Positions 56,250-64,000 of a stretch of 64,000 nt of DNA are shown here, one piece after another. Each line of letters begins with the position of its first letter. Position 1 is the stretch's first letter. Origin of the DNA: [Clostridium] polysaccharolyticum (GTDB lineage: Bacteria; Bacillota; Clostridia; Lachnospirales; Lachnospiraceae); assembly GCF_900111595.1 (NCBI RefSeq), contig NZ_FOHN01000004.1, forward strand, positions 169,750-233,749, read 5' to 3'. The position numbers and the translations under genes were made by a program. The notes under the pieces were generated by a model. It was not told where the DNA came from and ran no database searches. It saw nothing but the letters and a program-made list of their open reading frames with translations.

Positions 56250-56657
56250 ATGAGTAGACGGGAGATTAGAGAGCATTTATTTCGTATGCTGTTTCATAAG
56301 GAGTTTTATAAAGAAGAGGAATTGGACGAGCAGATTGGGCTGTATTTTGACAACTTAGAAAAGACTCCGGCTAAGGAACAGATTTCCGAAGTGACAGACC
56401 GTTTTCGTGCAGTTTTAGAAAAAATACCGGAGATTGATGAAATGGTGGATTCAGTCTCAAAAGGATGGAGACTGAACCGTATGGGTAAAGTAGATTTGAC
56501 TATTTTACGTATTGCGATTTATGAAATGAAATATGACGATGAAATTCCTGTTGGAGTTGCAATCAATGAAGCAGTTGAATTGGCGAAGAAATATGGGGAA
56601 GACCATTCCCGCAGTTTTGTAAATGGTATTTTAGCAAAACTGGCAGACAAGGAATAA
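56250..56657 (+). CDS. nusB: Transcription antitermination factor NusB
   Basis: 135 residues from ATG 56250 with CAGGAGG upstream. All-helical RNA-binding factor of rRNA antitermination. Starts [15 protein letters not shown] and contains [13 protein letters not shown] with FVNGILAKL at the end, all conserved. Confidence 0.94.
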   Translation: MSRREIREHLFRMLFHKEFYKEEELDEQIGLYFDNLEKTPAKEQISEVTDRFRAVLEKIPEIDEMVDSVSKGWRLNRMGKVDLTILRIAIYEMKYDDEIPVGVAINEAVELAKKYGEDHSRSFVNGILAKLADKE

Positions 56658-56710
56658 GTTCCAAGAATAAAACAGTAAGCTTAATAAACAGCAGATGGTG
56701 AGTGGATTAC

Positions 56711-57922
56711 ATGGAAAAACGAAATGCGTATACCGTTTCAAAAATAAATCAATATATAAAAAACATGTTTCTGTCCGATTATGCCCTTAACAGAATATAT
56801 GTAAAGGGGGAAGTATCCAATCTTAAGTACCACACTTCAGGACACATTTACTTTACCTTGAAGGATGAAAAAAGCCAGATGGCATGTGTCATGTTTGCTG
56901 GCCAGCGTTCCGGACTTCGTTTCCGTATGACAGAAGGGCAGAACATAATTGTATTTGGCAATATCAGCGTGTATGAGCGGGATGGAAAATACCAGCTGTA
57001 TGCCAGTGAAATTATACTGGATGGATTAGGTTCCCTATATGAGAAGTTTGAACAGCTAAAGAAAAGCCTGGAGCAGGAAGGTTTATTTTCCAAGGAACAT
57101 AAAAAGCCGATTCCGTTCTATGCAAAAAAAATTGGTATTGTTACAGCAAGCACAGGAGCTGCCATTCAGGATATTGTGAACATAGCAGCGAGACGTAATC
57201 CATATGCAGAACTGATTCTTTATCCTGCCAAAGTGCAGGGAGAAGGAGCAGCCCAGACCATTGTAGAAGGAATTAAAACATTAGATGCACTGAAACTGGA
57301 CGTGCTTATCGTAGGAAGAGGCGGGGGTTCCATAGAAGATTTATGGGCCTTTAATGAGGAAAGCGTGGCACGGGCACTGTTTCAGTGCAAAACCCCGGTA
57401 ATATCAGCGGTAGGCCATGAAACGGACACAACCATTGCCGACTTTGCTGCTGACCTGCGGGCACCTACTCCGTCAGCAGGAGCAGAACTTGCAGTATGCA
57501 ATATTCAGGAAGTATTTGCTGTTCTTGAAGATTACGAAACCAATCTGTTTCGTCTTATGGAAAGAAAGATTCAAGAAAAGCGTTATCAGCTGGATAACTG
57601 CCGATTAAGGCTGGCACACCAGAGTCCGGCATTTCAGATCCAGCAGCACAGGCAGTATGCAAGTGATCTGGAAGAAAAGTTAAATGACAGAATGAAACAG
57701 GTTTTAGAGAAGAAGAAACATCAGCTTGCATTATATATAGAGAAAATGAAAGGGTTATCACCACTTGAAAAGCTAAGCAAAGGATATTCTTTTGTGACAG
57801 ATGGACAGGGAAATGCGGTGAAGACTGTTAAAACCATAAAACAGGGTGATGCTGTTACAATTGCCGTTACAGATGGGAAAATACAGGCGGTGGCAGTTGC
57901 AGTAACCCAAGAAAAAAGATAG
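56711..57922 (+). CDS. xseA: Exodeoxyribonuclease VII large subunit
   Basis: 403 residues. OB-fold (about 15-110, GEVSNLKYHTSGHIYFTLKD), catalytic core (GIVTASTGAAIQDI, VGRGGGSIEDLWAFN, SAVGHETDTTIAD) and a C-terminal coiled coil. ATG 56711 preferred over GTG 56702. Works with xseB in single-strand DNA degradation. Confidence 0.95.
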   Translation: MEKRNAYTVSKINQYIKNMFLSDYALNRIYVKGEVSNLKYHTSGHIYFTLKDEKSQMACVMFAGQRSGLRFRMTEGQNIIVFGNISVYERDGKYQLYASEIILDGLGSLYEKFEQLKKSLEQEGLFSKEHKKPIPFYAKKIGIVTASTGAAIQDIVNIAARRNPYAELILYPAKVQGEGAAQTIVEGIKTLDALKLDVLIVGRGGGSIEDLWAFNEESVARALFQCKTPVISAVGHETDTTIADFAADLRAPTPSAGAELAVCNIQEVFAVLEDYETNLFRLMERKIQEKRYQLDNCRLRLAHQSPAFQIQQHRQYASDLEEKLNDRMKQVLEKKKHQLALYIEKMKGLSPLEKLSKGYSFVTDGQGNAVKTVKTIKQGDAVTIAVTDGKIQAVAVAVTQEKR

Positions 57923-57948
57923 CATGTAATGACATTTGGGAGGCTTAT

Positions 57949-58146
57949 ATGGCAAAAGCAGAAAAGAGTCTGGAGGATTCTTTTGAAGAACTGAATACCA
58001 TTATTACACGTTTAGAACAAGATGACTTAAGCCTGGAGGATTCTTTCGGGCTGTACAATGAAGGTATGAAACTTCTGAAAAAATGCAACGACTCTATTGA
58101 TAAGGTAGAAAAAAAATTAACAGTATTATCAGAAAGGGATTCGTAA
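57949..58146 (+). CDS. xseB: Exodeoxyribonuclease VII small subunit
   Basis: 65 residues: SFEELNTIITRLEQDDLSLE and SFGLYNEGMKLLKKC are the family signature. GGGAGG before ATG. Directly after xseA. Confidence 0.94.
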   Translation: MAKAEKSLEDSFEELNTIITRLEQDDLSLEDSFGLYNEGMKLLKKCNDSIDKVEKKLTVLSERDS

Positions 58147-58148
58147 TC

Positions 58149-59084
58149 GTGGATTTTCAAGTACAGATGGAAAAAGATTTAGAGATGGTCGAACAGGCAT
58201 TAAAAGCCTATTTGCCAAAAGAAGAAGGTCAGCAGAAAGTGATTATGGAAGCTGCCAATTATAGTGTAAATGCAGGTGGGAAACGCCTTAGGCCTATTTT
58301 TATCTTAGAAACATATCGATTATTTGGGGGCGAAGATTTTTCGTATGTTATGCCGTTTATGGCGGCAATGGAAATGATACACACTTATTCGCTGGTTCAT
58401 GATGATTTACCAGCCATGGATGATGATGATTACCGCAGAGGTAGAAAAACAACCCATGTGGTGTTTGGAGAAGCAATTGGCGTATTGGCTGGTGATGCTC
58501 TTTTGAACTATGCATTTGAGACAGCACTAAAATTTCATGATCTTGTAGATGAGAAACTGGCTAAAGGCAGGATTGATGAAAAAGAAGCTTACAGGCAAAC
58601 CAGAATGGGCAATCGTGCATTGCAGATTTTAGCCAGTAAAGCGGGGATTTATGGTATGATTGGTGGCCAGGTGGTAGATGTGGAAAATACAGACAAGCCA
58701 TTGTCAAAAGAACAGCTTGATTTTATATATCGGTTAAAAACAAGTGCTTTGATTGAAGCATCTATGATGATTGGAGCCTGCATGGCAGGGGCCGACAATG
58801 ATAGCATAAGCAGCGTTGAAAAAATTGCCAGAAATATAGGGATGGCATTTCAGATACAAGATGATATTTTAGATGTGACAAGTACGGAAGAAGTGCTGGG
58901 AAAATCCGTTCTAAGTGATGAAAAAAATCATAAAACCACATATGTAACGTTAAAAGGACTGGAACAGTCCCGGCAGGCAGTAAAGGATTTATCTGTCGAA
59001 GCCGTTCGCATTTTACACACTCTTCCAATAGAAAGTGCTTTTATTGAGAACTTAATAAACATGCTAGTTCACCGCATGAATTGA
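58149..59084 (+). CDS. ispA: Farnesyl/geranyl diphosphate synthase
   Basis: 311 residues from GTG 58149, two bases after xseB. Chain-elongating prenyltransferase with the first Asp-rich motif DDLPAMDDDD and second FQIQDDILDV; GGKRLRP at the N-terminus. Followed by dxs, so isoprenoid genes are grouped. Confidence 0.94.
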   Translation: MDFQVQMEKDLEMVEQALKAYLPKEEGQQKVIMEAANYSVNAGGKRLRPIFILETYRLFGGEDFSYVMPFMAAMEMIHTYSLVHDDLPAMDDDDYRRGRKTTHVVFGEAIGVLAGDALLNYAFETALKFHDLVDEKLAKGRIDEKEAYRQTRMGNRALQILASKAGIYGMIGGQVVDVENTDKPLSKEQLDFIYRLKTSALIEASMMIGACMAGADNDSISSVEKIARNIGMAFQIQDDILDVTSTEEVLGKSVLSDEKNHKTTYVTLKGLEQSRQAVKDLSVEAVRILHTLPIESAFIENLINMLVHRMN

Positions 59085-59101
59085 CCAGATGAGGTGGAAA
59101 T

Positions 59102-60967
59102 TTGTCTAAAATATTAACAGAAAAGATTAAGAAAGCAAACGATATAAAGGATATAGATCCTAGTGAATATAAACAGCTTGCACAGGAGATAAGATGTTTT
59201 CTAATGGATAAAATCAGTAAAACAGGAGGGCATCTGGCTTCTAATTTAGGTGCAGTAGAATTAACAATGGCATTACATTTATTTCTTGATTTTCCAGAAG
59301 ATAAACTGGTATGGGATGTGGGGCATCAGTCTTACACCCATAAGATTCTGACTGGAAGGCAGGAAGGATTTGACTCATTAAGAAAATACAAAGGGCTTTC
59401 TGGATTTCCAAAGCGAAAAGAAAGCGATTGTGATGCTTGTGATACGGGACATAGTTCCACTTCCATATCAATAGCACTTGGTATGGCAGTAGCCCGTGAT
59501 ATTGAACAGAAAAATAATAAAGTAGCAGCAGTTATCGGAGATGGGGCTTTATCTGGCGGCATGGCTTATGAAGCACTTAATAATGCGGCCAGGCTAAAAT
59601 CGAACCTGATGATTGTACTGAACGATAATAATATGTCCATTTCAGAAAATGTAGGTGGCATGGCTTTGTATCTGGGAAAAATCAGAACAAACCGAAAATA
59701 CCAGGAATTAAAGGATGACGTCTATTATGCTTTGGCAAAAACCCCAGCGGGAGAGAGGATCGCGGATAAAATCAAGCGTTCTAAAGATTCTATTAAACGC
59801 CTTATGATTCCAGGCATGTTATTTGAAGATATGGGACTGACTTATATCGGGCCTATTGATGGCCATAACATTGCCCATATGATGAAAGCCTTTAAGACGG
59901 CATCTAAGGTTGACGGTGCATGTATTGTTCATGTTATAACCAAAAAGGGAAAAGGATATATAAAGGCAGAAGAAAATCCATCCAGATTTCATGGGGTTGA
60001 TCCGTTTTATGTAAAAAGTGGAGAGAACAAATTACAAGAGAGGGCAGAAACTTATACAGATGTGTATGCGGATACTATGCTGGAATTGGCGAAGAAGAGA
60101 GAAAATATCGTTGCTATTACAGCAGCTATGCCATCAGGAACAGGACTTGCCAGATTTCAGAAGGCGTATCCAGAACGCTGTTTTGATGTAGGAATCGCTG
60201 AAGAACATGCAGTATCTTTTGCTACTGGGCTTGCTTTGCAAGGATGTAAACCATTTGTGGCCATTTATTCTTCCTTTTTACAGAGGGCGTATGACCAGAT
60301 TCTGCACGACACCTGTATTAATAAAGCACCAGTGGTATTTGCCATTGACCGTGCGGGTTTAGTAGGGAAAGACGGAGAAACCCATCAGGGTGTGTTTGAT
60401 TTGTCCTTTTTGTCTGCTATCCCCAATATGACAGTTATTGCACCAAAGAACAAGAAGGAATTTAAAGAGATGCTAGAGTACTGTGCCGATTTTGGCGGTC
60501 CTATTGCCATCCGTTATCCAAGAGGAAACGTGTACGATGGTTTAAATGAATATCAGGATACGCTAAAGTATGGAAAAAGTGAATGGATTTATAAGGAACA
60601 GGAGATTGTGCTGGTGGCAGTAGGAAACATGGTAAAAACGGCAGTACAGGTACGAGGGAGGCTGAAACTCCAAGGGTATCAGGTCTCTCTGGTAAATGCA
60701 AGATTTGTAAAGCCCATTGATACAGAAATGATGGATTCCATTACAGTTAATCATAAAATCATTGTTTGTATGGAAGACAATGTAAAACGGGGCGGGTATG
60801 GCGAACATGTTGCGTCTTATCTGAAAGAGTCAGGGAAAAATGCGATAAAAATGTTAAATATCAGTGTTCCAGACAAATTCGTTGAACATGGTGACGTAGA
60901 TGAGCTTTATAAAGAAATTGGAATGGATGCAGATTCCATTGTGGAAAGGATTTTAGAGAGTTTATGA
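59102..60967 (+). CDS. dxs: 1-deoxy-D-xylulose-5-phosphate synthase
   Basis: 621 residues, start TTG 59102 behind GAGGTGG. Thiamine-diphosphate enzyme making DXP from pyruvate and glyceraldehyde-3-phosphate. TPP-binding GDGALSGGMAYEALNN, GHSSTSIS and FDVGIAEEHA. Its end overlaps tlyA by 4 bp. Confidence 0.96.
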   Translation: MSKILTEKIKKANDIKDIDPSEYKQLAQEIRCFLMDKISKTGGHLASNLGAVELTMALHLFLDFPEDKLVWDVGHQSYTHKILTGRQEGFDSLRKYKGLSGFPKRKESDCDACDTGHSSTSISIALGMAVARDIEQKNNKVAAVIGDGALSGGMAYEALNNAARLKSNLMIVLNDNNMSISENVGGMALYLGKIRTNRKYQELKDDVYYALAKTPAGERIADKIKRSKDSIKRLMIPGMLFEDMGLTYIGPIDGHNIAHMMKAFKTASKVDGACIVHVITKKGKGYIKAEENPSRFHGVDPFYVKSGENKLQERAETYTDVYADTMLELAKKRENIVAITAAMPSGTGLARFQKAYPERCFDVGIAEEHAVSFATGLALQGCKPFVAIYSSFLQRAYDQILHDTCINKAPVVFAIDRAGLVGKDGETHQGVFDLSFLSAIPNMTVIAPKNKKEFKEMLEYCADFGGPIAIRYPRGNVYDGLNEYQDTLKYGKSEWIYKEQEIVLVAVGNMVKTAVQVRGRLKLQGYQVSLVNARFVKPIDTEMMDSITVNHKIIVCMEDNVKRGGYGEHVASYLKESGKNAIKMLNISVPDKFVEHGDVDELYKEIGMDADSIVERILESL

Positions 60968-61770
60968 AAGAACGTTTAGATATATTGCTAGTAAGACATG
61001 GCCTGGCTCAGTCCAGGGAAAAGGCAAAGGCAATTATTATGTCGGGAAACGTATTTGTCAATGGACAGCGAGAAGACAAAGCAGGTATGACATTTGATGA
61101 TAAAGCACAAATTGAAGTTAAAGGTGCGGTTATGAAATATGTCAGCCGTGGTGGTTACAAATTAGAGAAAGCTATGGAACAGTGGGATTTCACATTAGAA
61201 GACAAGGTTTGTATAGATGTGGGATCTTCTACTGGCGGTTTTACGGACTGCATGCTTCAGAATGGTGCAAGAAAAGTGTTTGCTATTGATGTGGGTACCA
61301 ATCAGCTTGCCTGGAAGCTTCGCCAGGATGAAAGAGTTGTCAGTATGGAGAAAACCAATATCCGTTATGTTACGCCAGAAGATATTGGAGAACTGGCATC
61401 TTTTGTGTCTATTGATGTAGCTTTTATTTCTTTAACAAAGGTACTTCTTCCTGTGAAAAATCTGCTGGCAGAAGACGGCGAAACAGTCTGCCTGATTAAG
61501 CCCCAGTTTGAAGCCGGAAGAGAGAAAGTTGGAAAAAAAGGCGTTGTACGTGATGAAAAAGTTCATATGGAAGTTATCAGATCAGTCATTGATTATGCAA
61601 GAAGCATAGGATTTGTTCCATGTGAATTAGATTACTCGCCAATTAAAGGGCCAGAGGGAAATATAGAGTATTTACTGCATTTAAAATTATCTGGAGAAGA
61701 AAACAGCGACTGGGACACAGAAATCAGGGAACTTGTGAAAAAGTCTCACAGCCAGTTGGCAAATGGATAA
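60964..61770 (+). CDS. tlyA: TlyA family rRNA 2'-O-methyltransferase
   Basis: 268 residues. N-terminal S4 RNA-binding domain (about 1-60: RLDILLVRHGLAQSREKAK) and FtsJ-like methyltransferase with SAM motif IDVGSSTGGFTDCML. Often annotated as hemolysin A. Start ATG overlaps dxs end (ATGA). Confidence 0.94.
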   Translation: MKERLDILLVRHGLAQSREKAKAIIMSGNVFVNGQREDKAGMTFDDKAQIEVKGAVMKYVSRGGYKLEKAMEQWDFTLEDKVCIDVGSSTGGFTDCMLQNGARKVFAIDVGTNQLAWKLRQDERVVSMEKTNIRYVTPEDIGELASFVSIDVAFISLTKVLLPVKNLLAEDGETVCLIKPQFEAGREKVGKKGVVRDEKVHMEVIRSVIDYARSIGFVPCELDYSPIKGPEGNIEYLLHLKLSGEENSDWDTEIRELVKKSHSQLANG

Positions 61771-61792
61771 ATAATAAAGGTAGGAGAAGGTT

Positions 61793-62656
61793 ATGGAACG
61801 CTTTTGCATCATTGTAAACAGTGAAAAAGATAGTAATCATCATACAGCACAGGCAATTATAGACTATATTGAAAGTCGTGGGAAAACCTGTTTTTTGACC
61901 TCACACACAAGCAGTGAGAGATGTGACAGTTTTACGAAAGCAGAAGAAATACCAGAAGATACGGAGTGTGCCATTGTATTGGGGGGAGATGGCACGATAC
62001 TTCATGCGGCAAAGGATCTGCTTCATCTGGATATTCCGATTTTAGGAGTAAATATGGGAACGGTTGGCTATCTGGCAGAAATAGAACCTCATAACATCCG
62101 GTTTGCACTGGAAAAGGTATTTCAGAATGAATGTACTCTGGAGAAACGGATTATGCTATACGGTTCGATTACTTCAAGTGGCAAGATGGGGAAAAGAGAT
62201 CATGCATTAAATGATATTGTCATTTCCAGAGGAGGACAATGCCGTGTTGTTGTGATGCATTTATATATCAATGATTTGCTGATCGATACATATGTTGCAG
62301 ATGGACTTATTGTATCAACTCCTACTGGATCTACCGGTTATAACCTGTCGGCTGGTGGACCAGTTATGAAACCAGGAATCAATGCATTGGCTGTTACGCC
62401 AATATGCCCGCATTCCCTAAATCAAAGCAGTTTTGTAATCTCTTCGGAGGACCGGATTCGGTTGGAAATCGGGCAAAGAAGGGAATCCATGCAGGATGAA
62501 GTTCTTGTTTACTTTGATGGATGTGAAGCGGAAAAGTTAAAATCTGGTGATGTAATCGAGATTAAAAAGGCACAAGAATGTACGAAAATGATTAAAATCG
62601 TGGAAAACAGCTATTTTGATATATTGAAGAATAAACTTGGAACAGAAAGGATGTGA
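61793..62656 (+). CDS. nadK: NAD kinase
   Basis: 287 residues. Phosphorylates NAD+ to NADP+. GGDGTIL motif and STPTGSTGYNLSAGGP are diagnostic. AGGAGAAGG before ATG. Confidence 0.95.
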   Translation: MERFCIIVNSEKDSNHHTAQAIIDYIESRGKTCFLTSHTSSERCDSFTKAEEIPEDTECAIVLGGDGTILHAAKDLLHLDIPILGVNMGTVGYLAEIEPHNIRFALEKVFQNECTLEKRIMLYGSITSSGKMGKRDHALNDIVISRGGQCRVVVMHLYINDLLIDTYVADGLIVSTPTGSTGYNLSAGGPVMKPGINALAVTPICPHSLNQSSFVISSEDRIRLEIGQRRESMQDEVLVYFDGCEAEKLKSGDVIEIKKAQECTKMIKIVENSYFDILKNKLGTERM

Positions 62657-62660
62657 ATAA

Positions 62661-63116
62661 ATGAAAGTTGGAAGACAGACCAAAATCATTGAATTAATTA
62701 ATAAATTTGACATAGAAACTCAGGAAGAGTTAGCAGACCGTTTAAATGCTGCCGGGTACAATGTAACACAGGCAACGATTTCACGTGATATCCGTGAGCT
62801 GAAATTAACGAAAGTTTCAGTGGAAGGCAACCGCCAGAAGTATATTATCCTGCAGAATCAGGAGTCCGGCTTATATGAGAAATATGTCCGTGTCTTATCG
62901 GACGGGCTTGTCTCTATGGATTCTGCACAGAATATTCTTGTGATAAAAACCGTTGCCGGTATGGCTATGGCAGTTGCCGCAGCGTTAGACAGTTTAAGCA
63001 TTAATGGAATTGTTGGTTCTATTGCAGGGGACGATACGGTTATGTGTGCCATACGACATGAAGAAGATGTGGTGTATGTGATGGATAAGATTAATAAACT
63101 GATTAATGGAAAGTAA
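62661..63116 (+). CDS. argR: Arginine repressor ArgR
   Basis: 151 residues. Winged helix (about 1-70, TQEELADRLNAAGYNVTQATISRD) and C-terminal arginine-binding/hexamerisation domain ending GTVAGDDT-like IVGSIAGDDTVM. Four bp after nadK. In this gene order recN usually follows; here it does not. Confidence 0.95.
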   Translation: MKVGRQTKIIELINKFDIETQEELADRLNAAGYNVTQATISRDIRELKLTKVSVEGNRQKYIILQNQESGLYEKYVRVLSDGLVSMDSAQNILVIKTVAGMAMAVAAALDSLSINGIVGSIAGDDTVMCAIRHEEDVVYVMDKINKLINGK

Positions 63117-63133
63117 GCAGGCAGTATGGAGAA

Positions 63134-63168
63134 GGCCGCCGTTTTATTGAAAACAAGCGGTCTTTTTT
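63134..63168 (+). terminator. Terminator after argR, fused to repeat copy C
   Basis: GGCCGCCGTTTT (63134-63145) pairs with AAAACAAGCGGTC, followed by TTTTTT (63163-63168). The T tract runs straight into the first arm of repeat copy C. Confidence 0.85.
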
Positions 63169-63353
63169 AGGGCACAGGATGCACACAGATGGGTAAGGAA
63201 GATAGTCGCTAAAAGACAGCGACAGCTAAAAAACAGCGACAGCTAAAAAACAGCGACAGCTAAAAGACAGCGACACCCATCTGGCACGGCAAAGTCTGAG
63301 TTCCTTCGAGTACATTCCAGTCGCGAGAGTATGAGGAACTCAGACTTTGTTCT
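63169..63353 (-). repeat. Structured intergenic repeat, copy C (terminator half missing)
   Basis: Third copy, same orientation as copy B. It begins at AGGGCAC (63169-63175), lacking the outer GTGCCCT arm and T tract. CAGATGGGT (63186-63194)/ACCCATCTG (63275-63283) enclose four 17-bp units, one more than in A and B. AAAGTCTGAGTTCCT (63291-63305)/AGGAACTCAGACTTT (63334-63348) is perfect. The junction with the argR terminator suggests truncation or recombination there. Confidence 0.9.
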
Positions 63354-63366
63354 TCTTATCATATAA

Positions 63367-63396
63367 TATATAGCTTCTTTAAAGTGTTGTGGTCAA
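63367..63396 (-). promoter_or_regulatory. Hybrid promoter formed at the IS end, reading into repeat copy C
   Basis: On the minus strand TTGACC (63391-63396, inside the likely IS end) and TATATA (63367-63372, outside it) are 18 bp apart. Transcription would enter copy C in its terminator-ended sense. Confidence 0.5.
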
Positions 63397-64000
63397 GCAT
63401 TTTTGTAACACCACACCCTAAATCATCTCACTTACTATATCTAGCTTCAAATGGTGTCTTGTAACCATTGTATGAATGAGGTCTTACATGGTTGTACCAT
63501 GTGTATGCATACTCTTCAATTGCTACGTTTAGTTCCTCGTCTGTTTTATATTCATGCTGATAAATCAGTTCATTTTTCAATGTATTGTAATAACGCTCCA
63601 TTGGTGCATTGTCATAAGGATAGCCTGCCTTGCTCATACTCTGAGTCACTCCTACAGATTCACAATAGCTTGTAAATGCATGAGATGTATATTGAGATCC
63701 TTGATCGCTATGAAGAATCAGTTCCCCTTTTATTTTAGGCTGTGACGGGAGAGCTTTCTTCAAAGTTCTTATTGCAAGGTCACTTGTGATCTCTTTGTCT
63801 GTAATACTGGAAATGATACTTCGGTCATGCAAATCCAAAATGGCACAGTTATAGCGTACGCTTCCGTCTTTTAAAAACAAATATGTAAAATCGGTACACC
63901 AGCGCTGGTTTGCATCCGGTGCAGAAAAATCCTGCCTGATAAGATTAGGAAATACCTTATGTGGGTTGTGTTTCTGATATCCTGGCTTTTTTCTTCGGAC
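63385..64000 (-). mobile_element. IS3-family insertion sequence (partial, runs off the right edge)
   Basis: Holds the transposase fragment below. The likely end is near 63385, where TGTTGTGGTCAAGC begins with the TG typical of IS3 ends; the other end and any target duplication are outside the window, so this boundary is inferred. Confidence 0.7.
63428..64000 (-). CDS. IS3-family transposase, OrfB / integrase core (partial)
   Basis: The frame is open through 64000 and ends at TGA 63428. It includes WCTDFTYL-like CTDFTYLFLKDGS (first catalytic Asp), LHSDQGSQYTSH (second Asp), SMSKAGYPYDNAPMERYYNTLKNEL (Glu) and the C-terminal YTWYNHVRPHSYNGYKTP, the IS3/IS150 rve pattern with DDE residues intact. 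The N-terminal part and OrfA lie beyond the window. Confidence 0.92.
   Translation of the reverse strand, partial: VRRKKPGYQKHNPHKVFPNLIRQDFSAPDANQRWCTDFTYLFLKDGSVRYNCAILDLHDRSIISSITDKEITSDLAIRTLKKALPSQPKIKGELILHSDQGSQYTSHAFTSYCESVGVTQSMSKAGYPYDNAPMERYYNTLKNELIYQHEYKTDEELNVAIEEYAYTWYNHVRPHSYNGYKTPFEARYSK

Noticed and set aside
63428..63880. Treating the transposase as a complete 150-residue gene starting at TTG 63880
   Set aside because: The frame and the IS3 homology (CTDFTYL) continue upstream to the edge of the window, so the gene is partial.

Overview
The window is low-GC, gene-dense DNA of a spore-forming, plant-polysaccharide-degrading Firmicute, most probably a Lachnospiraceae (Clostridium cluster XIVa) member. 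This rests on the complete spoIIIAA-AH operon followed by the usual clostridial asp23/nusB/xseAB/ispA/dxs/tlyA/nadK/argR order, a minimal sufC-sufB pair next to an iscR-iscS-iscU-mnmA cluster, and secreted modular glycoside hydrolases with Pro/Ser/Ala linkers. No rRNA, tRNA or CRISPR array was seen.

Layout. 1-9.4 kb: the tail of a probable sensor kinase, a small coiled-coil protein, a four-module xylanase/feruloyl esterase (GH10-CBM13-CE1-CBM2), a lipoprotein, a deoxynucleoside kinase, a GH39-like hydrolase with CBM13 and a CBM3-like module, and a secreted esterase. 9.6-11.4 kb: cbiZ, then remnants of a MutS-like gene and a short-chain dehydrogenase. 11.7-15.4 kb: a large GH9 cellulase with three CBM4/9-type modules. 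15.4-21.0 kb: accessory DNA with a structured repeat, a small secreted protein, a decaying MacB-type ABC exporter (truncated permease; ATPase without Walker A and with an amber codon), and a 4-TM protein coupled to a catalytically degenerate ABC protein. 21.1-27.4 kb: the F1Fo ATP synthase operon. 27.5-29.7 kb: secreted GH26 mannanase. 29.9-36.8 kb: two Fe-S systems, a SpoVB-like flippase and mnmA. 37.0-41.4 kb: GH113-like protein, repeat copy B, an orphan condensation-domain protein and a chemoreceptor. 41.6-50.1 kb: hisK-like, rqcH, yqeG, aroK, pepP, efp, an acyl-CoA synthetase and aroE. 50.2-63.1 kb: sporulation and housekeeping operon ending at argR. 63.1-64.0 kb: repeat copy C and the end of an IS3-family element, where recN would normally follow.

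The secreted enzymes (GH10/CE1, GH39-like, esterase, GH9, GH26) together cover feruloylated xylan, cellulose and mannan. Four of the five carry the same CBM3-like module, suggesting a common anchoring surface. They are scattered on both strands with their own promoters, two with palindromes near the likely transcription start.

The most unusual feature is a ~190-bp intergenic element present three times (15403-15595, 38053-38245, 63169-63353). It has a long perfect hairpin, a second stem enclosing 3-4 tandem 17-bp units, and a Rho-independent terminator-like hairpin at one end. Base changes between copies keep pairing (G-U) only on the strand that ends in the terminator, which points to a structured RNA. 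Other items worth pursuing are the pseudo-ABC pair before atpB, the decayed exporter, a 17-bp inverted repeat around the small secreted gene, and a 15-bp operator-like array before the Rrf2 gene.
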